Source: Pseudomonas gessardii
GTDB lineage: Bacteria > Pseudomonadota > Gammaproteobacteria > Pseudomonadales > Pseudomonadaceae
Direction of reading: 5' to 3'
DNA length: 64,000 nucleotides
Assembly: GCF_001983165.1 (NCBI RefSeq)
Contig: NZ_MNPU01000023.1
Coordinates: 25,616-89,615 of the forward strand
The notes below the pieces were generated by a model. The model did not search any database and had not been told where the DNA came from. It saw nothing but the letters and a program-made list of their open reading frames with translations. Of this stretch, positions 52,020 through 62,159 are shown one piece after another; position 1 is the first letter of the stretch; every line of letters begins with the position of its first letter. Position numbers and translations under genes: made by a program.

Positions 52020-54050
52020 GTGAAGAGCTTGCTCTATCCCGCCATCGCCCTGATGAATCGCCTGAGCTTCGGCATGAAGTTCAGCCTGATCAGTGTGTTG
52101 TTTTTCCTGCCGATGCTGGTGACCAACTATTACCTGGTACGCGACTCCTGGCGTGAGTTCCAGGGCACGCAGGTTGAGTTGCAGAGCCTGGACCTGCTGG
52201 GCAGCAGCCTGATCCTGCGCCGCGACCTGGAAACCCTGAACAATCAGGTGCAGATCAACGCCACCCTCGGCCAGGCGGGCAAGGCGGGGGATATCGAAAG
52301 CCGCATCACCGCCCTGGAGCAGCGCGTACTTGAGCGCATGCAGGGTTTCCAGGCGATGACCGCCGACCCCGAGCAGGTTGCAGTGTTCGAGGGCAAGCGC
52401 GATGAGATGATCGCCGCCTTCAAGGCCCAGCAAACGGAATCTTCACTGCTGAGCAAAAGTGCCTTGATCGGCAAATTGCTGAACACGGCGCAGATGTTCA
52501 GCCAGATCATCGCCAGCCACTCGGGGTTGAGCCGCGATGCCCAGGGCGATGTACGCCAACTCAGCGAACTGGTGACCAGCGTCACCCCGCAAGTCACCCA
52601 GACCCTGGGCGAAGGCCGGGCCATGGGCGCGTACTCCCTGGGTCAGGGCTTTCTCAATTCATCGTCCAGCACGCGCTTTGACGAACTGCTGCAGCAATTG
52701 GAAAAACTCCAGGCCGAATACGGCTTGAAAGTGCAGGACGCCCTCGGTTCCAGCAAGGCCGCCCATGCCTCGTTGGATACCTTGGCCCAAGCCAGCCAGG
52801 CCAGCCTCAAGCAGGCCAGCGAGTTGTTTGAAGAGCAGGTGGTGATGGCCGAAACCCTGGAGGCCCCGTGGCAGACCTTCTATGACGAAGTGACGGCCTT
52901 GATGGCCAAGACCTATCAACTGGACGACGCGACCCTGTCCTTCCTCGACCAGCAACTGCAACAGCGCCTGGCCCAGAACCGCACGCACATGGTGGTGCTG
53001 GTCGCGGCGCTGGCGGCGGTGTTCCTGCTGATCTTCTATCTGTACGGCGGTTTCTACGCGTCGACCCGTACCACCCTGCGCCACCTGGGCGCGATGATGG
53101 ATAAGGTCGCCGCCGGGGACATGACCGTCAGCTTCAAATCCCAGAGTCGCGATGAGCTGGGTGAATTGGGCGAGGTGTTCAATGGCACCGTGGCGAAAAT
53201 CCATGACCTGATCGAGCGGGTCGGGCAGACCGTCCAGGAAGTCGAGCATCAGGCCGGGCAAGTGGAGTCGGTGTCGGCGCGCAGCAACCAGGCGGTGTCG
53301 GGCCAGCGCTGCCAGATCGAGCAGGTGGCGACGGCCATGAACCAGATGTCGGCGACCGCCCATGAAGTGGCGCGCAGCGCCGCAGCGGCTGTCAGCAGTG
53401 CCCACAGTGTCAACGATGAAACCCTCAGCGGGCGGGGCCTGGTGCAATCCCAGCAGGGCAGCATTGCGCTGCTGGCCTCGGAGATTGACCAGTCCGTGCT
53501 GGTGATCAACCAACTGGCCATCGACAGCCAATCGATCAGCAGCGTGCTGGAAGTGATCAAGAGCATTGCCGAACAAACCAACCTGCTGGCACTGAACGCG
53601 GCCATCGAGGCGGCGCGGGCGGGTGAGCAGGGCCGTGGGTTTGCCGTGGTGGCCGATGAGGTACGCACCCTGGCCCGGCGCACCCAGCAGTCCACCGAAG
53701 AAATCGAGCAGATGATTACCAAGTTGCACCTGGGCGTTGGCGCGGCCGTGAAGGCCATGGGCAGCAGCCATACCATGGCCAGCGGTACGGTCGGGCAGTC
53801 GGAAAAGGTCCAGTTGGCCCTGGAAAATATCCTCGGCGCAGTGGGCATGATTGTCGATCAGAACCAGCAAATCGCCGCGGCAGTGGAGCAGCAAACGGCG
53901 GTGGCCCATGACATCGACCAGAACATCGTTGAGATCAATCGGGCTGGCGAGCACGCGTCCCAAGGCGCGCACCAGACCGAAGAGGCCAGCCGGCAATTGT
54001 CTTTGCAGGTGATTGAATTGAAAAAGCTGATCGGCGCCTTTCGCGTGTAA
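52020..54050 (+). CDS. Methyl-accepting chemotaxis protein
   Basis: 676 aa from GTG 52020 (AAGGGAG upstream). N-terminal membrane helix (MKFSLISVLFFLPMLVTNYYLV), a long helical periplasmic domain (about 45-320), second helix (MVVLVAALAAVFLLIFYLYGGFY), HAMP, and the signalling hairpin ALNAAIEAARAGEQGRGFAVVADEVRTLARRTQQST. PA4520 type. Ligand unknown; the helical periplasmic domain is unlike Cache. Confidence 0.93.
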   Translation: MKSLLYPAIALMNRLSFGMKFSLISVLFFLPMLVTNYYLVRDSWREFQGTQVELQSLDLLGSSLILRRDLETLNNQVQINATLGQAGKAGDIESRITALEQRVLERMQGFQAMTADPEQVAVFEGKRDEMIAAFKAQQTESSLLSKSALIGKLLNTAQMFSQIIASHSGLSRDAQGDVRQLSELVTSVTPQVTQTLGEGRAMGAYSLGQGFLNSSSSTRFDELLQQLEKLQAEYGLKVQDALGSSKAAHASLDTLAQASQASLKQASELFEEQVVMAETLEAPWQTFYDEVTALMAKTYQLDDATLSFLDQQLQQRLAQNRTHMVVLVAALAAVFLLIFYLYGGFYASTRTTLRHLGAMMDKVAAGDMTVSFKSQSRDELGELGEVFNGTVAKIHDLIERVGQTVQEVEHQAGQVESVSARSNQAVSGQRCQIEQVATAMNQMSATAHEVARSAAAAVSSAHSVNDETLSGRGLVQSQQGSIALLASEIDQSVLVINQLAIDSQSISSVLEVIKSIAEQTNLLALNAAIEAARAGEQGRGFAVVADEVRTLARRTQQSTEEIEQMITKLHLGVGAAVKAMGSSHTMASGTVGQSEKVQLALENILGAVGMIVDQNQQIAAAVEQQTAVAHDIDQNIVEINRAGEHASQGAHQTEEASRQLSLQVIELKKLIGAFRV

Positions 54051-54179
54051 GGCATGTCTGTAGGTTTTGTTTGTTGGTGATGTAGTGCATGTCCTGTTTT
54101 CCCGTGTGAGCTTTTTTTGTCGCGGGATTGGGTGAGAATTTGTTTCACACCCCATCCAGCGCTTCCGGGAGGCAGGGCC

Positions 54180-54620
54180 ATGACCGCGACAACTCCAGGC
54201 GTGAAAGGGCATTGCGCCCATTGTGATATCACCTTTGTACTCAAGCCCTGGCAGCTCAATGCCATTGCTATCAGTGAGCCCTTTGACTGCCCGTATTGCC
54301 ACAAAGTCCTGCTGCTCAATTGTCCCAGGCAACTGCGTCAGTTGAGGTCTCTGGACAACCTGGCCCTGCTCCGCCCGAGCATGCTGGTGTTGACCTGCGT
54401 GGCCTTGTTGGTGGCCCTGGTGGTGGAGTGGGTCGGCTTGATCAGCAAGGTCGGGCAATTGAACGTGTCGCTGGTGGCGATCCTGATTCACTTCCTGACC
54501 CTGCGCCACGCCCGGCATCGGCATCGCATGACCCTGACGCTACAGGCGGTCAACCCCGTTATCGAGCGGCCAGTTGAACACTTCGCAGGCGTTGCGGGTA
54601 CTCGCTTCGGCCAACGCTGA
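54180..54620 (+). CDS. Zinc-finger membrane protein of unknown function
   Basis: 146 aa from ATG 54180 (GGGAGG 9 bases upstream). N-terminal Cys motifs CAHCDITF and CPYCHKVL (zinc ribbon), then two hydrophobic segments (SMLVLTCVALLVALVVEWV, VSLVAILIHFLTL). The 3' end overlaps convergent tatD by 81 bases, which is long for real neighbours. Not recognised. Confidence 0.65.
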   Translation: MTATTPGVKGHCAHCDITFVLKPWQLNAIAISEPFDCPYCHKVLLLNCPRQLRQLRSLDNLALLRPSMLVLTCVALLVALVVEWVGLISKVGQLNVSLVAILIHFLTLRHARHRHRMTLTLQAVNPVIERPVEHFAGVAGTRFGQR

Positions 54621-55343
54621 AGGGCTGATGCCCATGTGTGCGGCCAGGGCCCCGCAGATCGCCGGCAAGTGCTGCGGGCTATTACGTTGGCCGGGGTACA
54701 TGGCGGGCGCCATATCCGGCGAGTCGGTTTCCAGTACGACCGAGTCCAGCGGCAACTGAGCGATGACCTTGTGCATGCGCAGGGCCTGGGGCCAGGTCGG
54801 CGCACCGCCCAGGCCCAGCTTGAACCCCAGCTTGATGTATTCGCGGGCTTCTTCGCGGCTGCCGGCGAAGGCATGGATGATCCCGCCCCGGGGCAGGCGG
54901 ATGCGCTTGAGGGTGGCGATAACCGCCGCATGGCTGCGCCGCACATGCAGCAGCGCCGGCAAGCGGAAGTCCACGGCCAGCTGTAATTGGGCTTCAAACA
55001 GCACTTGCTGGCGCTCGCGGTCCAGGTGCTCAAGAAAGTAATCCAGGCCGATTTCCCCCACGGCGCACAGTTGGCGATGGCCCTGGAGGCGGGTCAGCCA
55101 GTCGCCCAATTCGATCAGATCGGCGGGGCGATGCTCATCCAGGTACACCGGGTGCAGGCCGAAGGCTCCATGCAGGTCCGGGTCCTGTTGCGCCAGGTCC
55201 CATAGCCGTTGCCAATTGCGCTGGTACACCCCCAGCACCACCATGCGTCGCACGCCGAGCTGGCGACTGTGCCTGAGCACTTCGTCGCGGTCAGCATCGA
55301 AGTCCTCGAAGTCGAGGTGGGTGTGGCTGTCGATCAGCTCCAC
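54540..55343 (-). CDS. TatD family metal-dependent hydrolase
   Basis: 267 aa. TatD metal ligands in DSHTHLDF, GEIGLDYF, HAFAGS and LETDSPDM. Probable DNase/3'-exonuclease-type hydrolase. Directly downstream (2 bases) of fruR on the same strand. Confidence 0.92.
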   Translation of the reverse strand: MELIDSHTHLDFEDFDADRDEVLRHSRQLGVRRMVVLGVYQRNWQRLWDLAQQDPDLHGAFGLHPVYLDEHRPADLIELGDWLTRLQGHRQLCAVGEIGLDYFLEHLDRERQQVLFEAQLQLAVDFRLPALLHVRRSHAAVIATLKRIRLPRGGIIHAFAGSREEAREYIKLGFKLGLGGAPTWPQALRMHKVIAQLPLDSVVLETDSPDMAPAMYPGQRNSPQHLPAICGALAAHMGISPSALAEASTRNACEVFNWPLDNGVDRL

Positions 55344-55345
55344 GC

Positions 55346-56341
55346 CTACGCCTCGTGAATCCGCTGCTTGAAGGTCCGGCCAATGGCATGCACGCCCGGC
55401 TGGTAGTGCTGTTCTTCAATCGCCGCCAGCGCCAGGCGCAGGGCTGTCTCGGCAATCAGCGCGTGTTGCTGGGCCATGGCGTTGACCGGCAGCGGCAGGA
55501 AGTCCAGCAACTGGGTGTCACCAAAAGTGCCCAGGCGCAGCGGCCGCGACTTGAGCGGGAAGTCGTGCAGCGCGTCAAACACCCCTTGCAGCAGAACGTA
55601 GGAAGTGGTGACCAGCGCATCGGGTAAATGCCCCAGGCGTTGCAGGAGTTCTTCCATCAACTGGCGGCCACAGTCGCGGCTGAACGCGTCGCCGTGCTCG
55701 ACCAGGACCTCACCTTCAAAGCCTTGCAGCGCCTGGCGGAAACCCGCTGCGCGTTCCTGGCTGATACTCAGCTCAGGGTGGGCGCCAATCAACGCGATCT
55801 GCCGGGGCAGCGGGTGCAGCAGGCTGCTGGTCAATTGCTGGCAGGCCCGGCGGTCATCGCTGACCACCGAGCAGAACTGCTCAGGCGCCATCACCCGGTC
55901 AATGGCAATCACCGGCAGGCCCTTGGCTTGCAGCTCGCGATAACTGTCGTCGCTGGCGGGCAGGCAACTGGCAACGAACAACGCATCGCAACGCCGCGCG
56001 CGGAACAGTTGCAGCAATTGGCGCTCACTGTTGGCATCATCGTCGGAGCTGGCGATCAGCAACTGATAGCCACGGGCCCGTGCGCCTTGTTCCAGCAGCT
56101 TGGCGATCCGTGCGTAACTGGGGTTTTCCAGGTCCGGCAGGATAAAGCCCAGGGTGCGGGTATGCCGGCTGCGCAACCCGGCGGCCTGGGGATTGGGGGT
56201 AAAGCCATGCTCCTCGACCACCGCCCGCACCCGTTCGACGGTGGCGGTGCTGATCCGTTGCTGTTGGGCCTTGCCGTTGATGACGTAGCTGGCGGTGGTC
56301 ACGGACACACCGGCTATGCGTGCAATATCACTGAGTTTCAA
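55346..56341 (-). CDS. fruR: Catabolite repressor-activator Cra/FruR, LacI family
   Basis: 331 aa from TTG 56341 (AAGGAA upstream), the length of P. putida FruR; a longer frame to 56428 has no ribosome site. N-terminal LacI HTH (KLSDIARIAGVSVTTASYVINGKAQQQRIS), then a periplasmic-binding-protein-like effector domain. Fructose-1-phosphate is the known inducer in this genus. It controls fruBKA divergently through the operator at 56487. Confidence 0.93.
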   Translation of the reverse strand: MKLSDIARIAGVSVTTASYVINGKAQQQRISTATVERVRAVVEEHGFTPNPQAAGLRSRHTRTLGFILPDLENPSYARIAKLLEQGARARGYQLLIASSDDDANSERQLLQLFRARRCDALFVASCLPASDDSYRELQAKGLPVIAIDRVMAPEQFCSVVSDDRRACQQLTSSLLHPLPRQIALIGAHPELSISQERAAGFRQALQGFEGEVLVEHGDAFSRDCGRQLMEELLQRLGHLPDALVTTSYVLLQGVFDALHDFPLKSRPLRLGTFGDTQLLDFLPLPVNAMAQQHALIAETALRLALAAIEEQHYQPGVHAIGRTFKQRIHEA

Positions 56342-56486
56342 ACCGGGATTTCCTTGTTTTTTAGAGCTTGCCCCGACATTTTGTCCAATCCTAACCGATT
56401 CCTGCACACGACCATTGTCGCAGCTCAAGCGCCGAGTGGTGCTTCAAGGATGAAGAATTACCCAGTAATCTGCCATAAAATCTAGA

Positions 56487-56498
56487 TTAAACGTTTCA
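56487..56498 (+). promoter_or_regulatory. Cra (FruR) operator
   Basis: TTAAACGTTTCA matches exactly the Cra operator reported upstream of P. putida fruBKA. It lies in the 283-base fruR-fruB gap, 127 bases before fruB. Confidence 0.88.
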
Positions 56499-56624
56499 GC
56501 AGGCGTATTTTTACGACGATCGCCGCTGAGTAACCACTGCCAATTGACCACTCAGTCAGTTCTTTTTGCACGGTTTAATCAAAACAATACCTAGTGCGCA
56601 CCCCGCACTAACTAGGAGAAAGGC

Positions 56625-59483
56625 ATGCTTGAGCTCACCGTAGAGCAGATATCCATGGGCCAGGGGGCTGTGGATAAGTCTGCGGCCCTGCAACTGCTCG
56701 CCCAACAGCTGGTGGCCGATGGCCTGGTCGCCGAGGGCTACCTGAGCGGCCTGCAAGCCCGTGAAGCGCAAGGTTCGACCTTTCTCGGCCAAGGTATTGC
56801 GATCCCCCACGGCACCCCGGAAACCCGCGACCAGGTGTTCGCCACCGGCGTGCGCCTGCTGCAATTTCCCCACGGTGTGGATTGGGGCGATGGCCAGATC
56901 GTCTACCTGGCGATTGGCATTGCCGCCAAGTCTGATGAGCACCTGCGCCTGCTGCAACTGCTGACCCGCGCCCTCGGTGAAACCGACCTGGGCCAGGCGC
57001 TGCGCCGCGCCACCTCGGCCGAGGCCTTGCTCAAATTGCTACAAGGCGCGCCCCAGGAGCTGGCGCTGGATGCGCAGATGATCGGCCTGGGGGTGTCCGC
57101 CGACGATTTTGAAGAACTGGTGTGGCGTGGCGCCCGTCTGCTGCGCCAGGCCGATTGTGTGAGCAATGGTTTCGCCGCCGTGCTGCAGCAAGTCGATGCA
57201 CTGCCCCTGGGCGATGGCCTGTGGTGGCTGCACAGCGAACAAACGGTCAAGCGCCCGGGCCTGGCCTTTGTCACCCCGGACAAGCCCATGCGCTACCTGG
57301 GCCAGCCCTTGAACGGCCTGTTCTGCCTGGCCAGCCTCGGCGAGGCCCACCAGGCCTTGCTTGAGCGTTTGTGTGCCTTGCTGATTGAAGGGCGCGGCCA
57401 GGAACTGGGGCGCGCCACCAGCCGCCGTGCGGTGCTCGAAGTGCTGGGTGGCGAACTGCCTGCCGACTGGCCCAGCGCCCGTATCGCCCTGGCCAACGCC
57501 CACGGCCTGCATGCGCGGCCGGCCAAGGCCCTGGCCCAACTGGCGAAGGGCTTCGACGGCGAGATCCGCGTGCGCATCGTCGACGGGCAGGGCGGCGCGG
57601 TGTCGGTCAAGAGTTTGAGCAAGCTGCTCAGCCTCGGCGCCCGGCGTGGCCAGGAGCTGGAGTTTGTTGCCGAGCCCGGCATTGCCGACGATGCGCTGCC
57701 GGCGCTGTTGGCGGCGGTGCAAGCGGGGCTTGGTGAAGACGTCGAGCCGCTGCCGGCCGTCAGTGCACGGCTTGAAGCCCTTGAGGTTGAACCACCGATC
57801 AGCGCGCCGCTCTCCGGCAGCCTGATCCAGGCAATCCCTGCCGCGCCGGGGATCGCCATCGGCCCGGCCCATCTCCAGGTATTGCAGCCGTTCGACTATC
57901 CATTGCGCGGCGAGTCGGCCAACGCCGAGCGCGAGCGCCTATCCACCGCGTTGCGGGAGGTGCGCCGCGATATCCAGGGCCTGGTCGAGCGCAGCACGTC
58001 CAAGGCGATCCGCGAGATTTTCATCACCCACCAGGAAATGCTCGACGACCCGGAACTGACCGACGAAGTCGACACCCGCCTCAAACAAGGCGAAAGCGCC
58101 GAAGCCGCGTGGATGAGCGTGATCGAAGCCGCCGCCAAGCAGCAGGCATCCTTGCAGGACACGTTGCTCGCCGAGCGCGCCGCCGACCTGCGGGACATTG
58201 GCCGGCGGGTGCTGGCCCAACTGTGTGGGGTCCAAACCCCGCAAGAGCCAAGCGAACCCTACATTCTGGTCATGGAGGAAGTCGGCCCTTCGGACGTTGC
58301 CCGGCTGGATCCGGCGCGTGTCGCCGGGATCCTCACCGCACGCGGCGGCGCCACCGCCCACAGCGCCATCGTGGCCCGTGCCCTGGGGATCCCGGCGCTG
58401 GTCGGCGCGGGCCCGGCGGTGCTGCTGCTGGCTTCGGGCACGCCGCTGTTGCTCGACGGCCAACGCGGGCGCCTGCATGTGGATGCCGATGCTGCAACCT
58501 TGCAGCGCGCCACCCAAGAGCGTGATAACCGCGAGCAACGTCTCCAGGCTGCCGCCGCGCAACGCCATGAGCCGGCCTTGACCCGCGACGGGCACGCTGT
58601 CGAAGTATTCGCCAATATCGGCGAAAGCGCCGGTGTGGCGCTCGCTGTCGAGCAGGGTGCCGAAGGCATTGGCTTGCTGCGTACCGAACTGATTTTCATG
58701 GCCCATCCGCAAGCGCCGGATGAGGCCACCCAGGAAGCCGAATACCGCCGTGTGCTCGATGGCCTGGGCGGCCGGCCGCTGGTGGTGCGCACCCTGGATG
58801 TGGGCGGGGACAAACCACTGCCTTACTGGCCGATGGCCAAGGAGGAAAACCCGTTTCTCGGCGTGCGCGGTATTCGCCTGACCCTGCAGCGCCCGCCGAT
58901 CATGGAGGCGCAACTGCGCGCACTGCTGCGTTCGGCGGACGGTCGCCCGCTGCGCATCATGTTCCCCATGGTCGGCAGCGTTGATGAGTGGCGTGCGGCC
59001 CGCGACATGACTGAGCGCCTGCGCCTGGAAATCCCGGTGGCTGACTTGCAATTGGGCATCATGATCGAAGTCCCCTCGGCGGCCCTGCTGGCGCCGGTAT
59101 TGGCCAAGGAAGTGGACTTCTTCAGCATCGGCACCAATGACTTGACCCAGTACACCCTGGCCATCGACCGCGGTCACCCAACCCTGTCGGCCCAGGCTGA
59201 CGGCCTGCACCCGGCGGTGTTGCAACTGATCGACATCACGGTGCGCGCGGCCCACGCCCATGGCAAATGGGTCGGGGTGTGCGGCGAGTTGGCGGCCGAT
59301 CCGCTGGCGGTGCCGGTGCTGGTGGGCCTGGGGGTGGATGAGTTGAGTGTGTCGGCGCGCAGCATTCCCGAAGTGAAGGCGCGGGTGCGTGAATTCAGCC
59401 TGAGCGAGGCCCGGAGCCTGGCGCAACAAGCACTGGCAGTGGGGTCCCCTGCTCAAGTGCGTGCCCTTGTGGAGGGCGTGTAA
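56625..59483 (+). CDS. fruB: Fructose PTS EIIA-HPr-EI fusion protein
   Basis: 952 aa. EIIA-Fru (His62, GIAIPHGTPE), a middle segment, HPr-like domain (His296, HGLHARPAKA), and Enzyme I (His579, GGATAHSAIVAR; C-terminal PEP-binding barrel with GVCGELAADP). A complete phosphate relay in one polypeptide, passing phosphate to FruA. GGAGAAAGG site upstream; abuts fruK. Confidence 0.96.
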   Translation: MLELTVEQISMGQGAVDKSAALQLLAQQLVADGLVAEGYLSGLQAREAQGSTFLGQGIAIPHGTPETRDQVFATGVRLLQFPHGVDWGDGQIVYLAIGIAAKSDEHLRLLQLLTRALGETDLGQALRRATSAEALLKLLQGAPQELALDAQMIGLGVSADDFEELVWRGARLLRQADCVSNGFAAVLQQVDALPLGDGLWWLHSEQTVKRPGLAFVTPDKPMRYLGQPLNGLFCLASLGEAHQALLERLCALLIEGRGQELGRATSRRAVLEVLGGELPADWPSARIALANAHGLHARPAKALAQLAKGFDGEIRVRIVDGQGGAVSVKSLSKLLSLGARRGQELEFVAEPGIADDALPALLAAVQAGLGEDVEPLPAVSARLEALEVEPPISAPLSGSLIQAIPAAPGIAIGPAHLQVLQPFDYPLRGESANAERERLSTALREVRRDIQGLVERSTSKAIREIFITHQEMLDDPELTDEVDTRLKQGESAEAAWMSVIEAAAKQQASLQDTLLAERAADLRDIGRRVLAQLCGVQTPQEPSEPYILVMEEVGPSDVARLDPARVAGILTARGGATAHSAIVARALGIPALVGAGPAVLLLASGTPLLLDGQRGRLHVDADAATLQRATQERDNREQRLQAAAAQRHEPALTRDGHAVEVFANIGESAGVALAVEQGAEGIGLLRTELIFMAHPQAPDEATQEAEYRRVLDGLGGRPLVVRTLDVGGDKPLPYWPMAKEENPFLGVRGIRLTLQRPPIMEAQLRALLRSADGRPLRIMFPMVGSVDEWRAARDMTERLRLEIPVADLQLGIMIEVPSAALLAPVLAKEVDFFSIGTNDLTQYTLAIDRGHPTLSAQADGLHPAVLQLIDITVRAAHAHGKWVGVCGELAADPLAVPVLVGLGVDELSVSARSIPEVKARVREFSLSEARSLAQQALAVGSPAQVRALVEGV

Positions 59484-60425
59484 ATGGCGAACATTCTGAC
59501 TCTGACGTTGAACCCGGCGTTGGACCTGACGGTGCGTTTGGCGCGCCTGGAGCCTGGGGCGGTCAACCGCAGCGAAACCCTGCTCACCCATGCCGCCGGC
59601 AAGGGCGTGAATGTGGCGCAGGTGTTGGCTGATCTGGGCCATTGCGTGAGCGTGGGGGGATTTCTCGGTGCGCAAAACCCCGAGGCTTTCGATGCCCTGA
59701 TCGCCAGCCGAGGGTTTGGCGATGCGTTTATTCGTGTGCCGGGCGAAACCCGCAGCAACATCAAGATTGCCGAGGCGGATGGCCGGGTCACCGACATCAA
59801 TGCCCCGGGGCCGCTGGTGAGCGAGCAGGCGCAAGAACAGTTGCTCAAGCTGATCGCATCGATCGGCCCCGAGTTCGATGCGGTGGTGGTCGCCGGCAGC
59901 TTGCCGCGTGGCGTCAGCCCGCAGTGGTTTCAGGGCTTGCTGGCGTGCCTCAAGGACCTTGGTTTGAAAGTCGCCCTGGACACCAGTGGCCAAGCGTTGC
60001 GCGCAGGCTTGAAGACCGCTCCGTGGTTGATCAAGCCCAACACTGAAGAACTTGCCGAAGCACTCGACTGCCCCACGCAAACCGTCGCCCAGCAAGCCCG
60101 GGCGGCTGAGCGTTTGCACGCCCAGGGCGTGGAACATGTGGTGGTGTCCCATGGGGCCGACGGTGTGAACTGGTTCAGCCCCCACCGAGCGTTGCACGCC
60201 ACGGCGCCCAAGGTCAGCGTCGCCAGTACCGTGGGGGCCGGCGACTCCTTGCTGGCGGGCATGCTGCACGGTCTGCTCAGCGGCGAAGCGCCCGAGCAGA
60301 CCCTGCGCCGCGCCACCGCGATTGCCGCCATGGCCGTCACGCAGATCGGTTTCGGCATCAGCGACGGCGCGCACCTGGCGTGCCTCGAAAGTGGCGTGCA
60401 GGTACACCCGCTGACAGAACAATAA
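59484..60425 (+). CDS. fruK: 1-phosphofructokinase
   Basis: 313 aa PfkB-family sugar kinase. N-terminal LTLNPALDLTV, substrate site GGFLGAQNPEAF, C-terminal GAGDSLLAGMLHGLL with the catalytic Asp. Converts fructose-1-phosphate to fructose-1,6-bisphosphate. Starts one base after the fruB stop. Confidence 0.95.
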   Translation: MANILTLTLNPALDLTVRLARLEPGAVNRSETLLTHAAGKGVNVAQVLADLGHCVSVGGFLGAQNPEAFDALIASRGFGDAFIRVPGETRSNIKIAEADGRVTDINAPGPLVSEQAQEQLLKLIASIGPEFDAVVVAGSLPRGVSPQWFQGLLACLKDLGLKVALDTSGQALRAGLKTAPWLIKPNTEELAEALDCPTQTVAQQARAAERLHAQGVEHVVVSHGADGVNWFSPHRALHATAPKVSVASTVGAGDSLLAGMLHGLLSGEAPEQTLRRATAIAAMAVTQIGFGISDGAHLACLESGVQVHPLTEQ

Positions 60426-60436
60426 GAGGGTTTTTC

Positions 60437-62143
60437 ATGAAGTTAGCCATTGTTACCGCCTGCCCCAACGGCAGGGTCACCAGTGTGTTGTGCGCCCGCT
60501 TGCTGGAGGCTGCCGCCCAGCGCCAGGGCTGGAGCACCGGCGTGGAGGTGGTGGACGCGAACCACCCCGAGCGCGCCCTTTCCCAGGCCACTCTAGACGC
60601 GGCCGAATGGGTGTTGCTGGTTGCCAGCACCCCGGTGGACATGCAGCGCTTTGTCGGCAAGCGCGTGTACCAGAGCACCCCGGCCCAGGCGTTGCAGGAC
60701 GTGGACGCGCTGCTGCAACGGGGCGCGCAAGAGGCCCGGTTGTACGTTGCCAGCAGCGCAGTGCCAAGGGCCAGACACGCACCGCGCCTTGTCGCCATCA
60801 CTGCCTGCCCCACCGGCGTGGCCCACACCTTTATGGCCGCCGAAGCGTTGCAGCAGGCCGCCAAGGCCAAGGGGTATGACCTGCAGGTGGAAACCCAGGG
60901 TTCGGTAGGGGCGCGTACGCCCCTGAGCGAGCAGGCCATTCGCGACGCCGACGTGGTGCTGCTGGCCGCCGATATCGAAGTGGCCACCGAGCGCTTTGCC
61001 GGCAAGAAAATCTACCGTTGTGGCACCGGCATTGCCCTCAAGCAATCTGCCGCGATCCTCGACAAAGCCCTGGCCGAAGGCCAACAGGAAAGCGCCGCCA
61101 GTGGCGCGGTGGCCAAGCCGGAGAACACCGGGGTCTACAAACACCTGCTGACCGGCGTGTCGTTCATGTTGCCGATGGTGGTGGCGGGGGGCTTGTTGAT
61201 TGCCCTGTCCTACGTCTTCGGTATCCACGCCTACGAACAGCCCGGCACCCTGGCGGCGGCGCTGAGGGCGGTTGGTGACCATGCCTTCACCCTGATGGTG
61301 CCGCTGCTCGCCGGTTATATCGCCTACTCGATTGCCGACCGTCCGGGCCTTGCGCCGGGGATGATCGGCGGCCTGTTGGCCAGTACCCTGGGCGCGGGGT
61401 TTATCGGCGGGATCTTCGCCGGTTTCCTCGCCGGCTACAGCGTCAAATTGATCACCCGCGCGGTGCCGTTGCCGCAAGGCCTGGCGTCGCTCAAGCCGAT
61501 CCTGATCATCCCGTTGCTGGCAAGCCTGGTCACTGGCCTGGCGATGATCTACCTGATCGGCCCACCCGTGGCGCAGATGCTGGTTGGCCTGACGGACTTC
61601 CTCAGCACCATGGGCACCACCAATGCGGTGCTGCTGGGCATCCTGTTGGGCGCGATGATGTGCGCCGACCTCGGCGGGCCGATCAACAAGGCGGCCTATG
61701 CGTTCTCCATCGGCCTGCTGGCCTCCCAGAGCGGCGCGCCGATGGCCGCCGCCATGGCGGCCGGTATGGTGCCGCCGATTGGCATGGCCATCGCCACGTT
61801 CCTGGCCCGGCGCAAGTTCGCCCAGACTGAGCGCGAAGCTGGCAAGGCGGCGTTGATTCTGGGGCTGTGTTTTATCTCGGAAGGGGCGATCCCGTTTGCT
61901 GCCAAGGACCCGTTGCGCGTGATCCCGGCCAGCATTGCCGGTGGCGCAGTGACCGGTGCCCTGTCGATGTACTTCGGCTGCAAGTTGATGGCGCCTCACG
62001 GCGGGCTGTTTGTGATGCTGATTCCGAATACGATCAACCATGCGCTGTTGTACCTGCTGGCGATCGTGGCCGGCAGCGTGCTCACCGGGTTGCTGTACGC
62101 CGTGATCAAACGCCCGGAGGCCGTCGAACTGGCCGTTGCCTGA
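60437..62143 (+). CDS. fruA: Fructose PTS EIIBC permease
   Basis: 568 aa from ATG 60437 (AAGAGGG upstream). An N-terminal degenerate EIIB' (ACPNGR), an active EIIB with Cys124 (TACPTGVAHTFMAAEAL), then an EIIC domain of about nine helices with GAMMCADLGGPINKAAY. Imports and phosphorylates fructose. A candidate Pho box starts 16 bases after the stop codon. Confidence 0.95.
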   Translation: MKLAIVTACPNGRVTSVLCARLLEAAAQRQGWSTGVEVVDANHPERALSQATLDAAEWVLLVASTPVDMQRFVGKRVYQSTPAQALQDVDALLQRGAQEARLYVASSAVPRARHAPRLVAITACPTGVAHTFMAAEALQQAAKAKGYDLQVETQGSVGARTPLSEQAIRDADVVLLAADIEVATERFAGKKIYRCGTGIALKQSAAILDKALAEGQQESAASGAVAKPENTGVYKHLLTGVSFMLPMVVAGGLLIALSYVFGIHAYEQPGTLAAALRAVGDHAFTLMVPLLAGYIAYSIADRPGLAPGMIGGLLASTLGAGFIGGIFAGFLAGYSVKLITRAVPLPQGLASLKPILIIPLLASLVTGLAMIYLIGPPVAQMLVGLTDFLSTMGTTNAVLLGILLGAMMCADLGGPINKAAYAFSIGLLASQSGAPMAAAMAAGMVPPIGMAIATFLARRKFAQTEREAGKAALILGLCFISEGAIPFAAKDPLRVIPASIAGGAVTGALSMYFGCKLMAPHGGLFVMLIPNTINHALLYLLAIVAGSVLTGLLYAVIKRPEAVELAVA

Positions 62144-62159
62144 ATGTAGGTATCGACAC

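Noticed and set aside
57939..60422. 827-aa minus-strand ORF opposite fruB and fruK
   Set aside because: Shadow of two well-supported genes; composition typical of an antisense frame.
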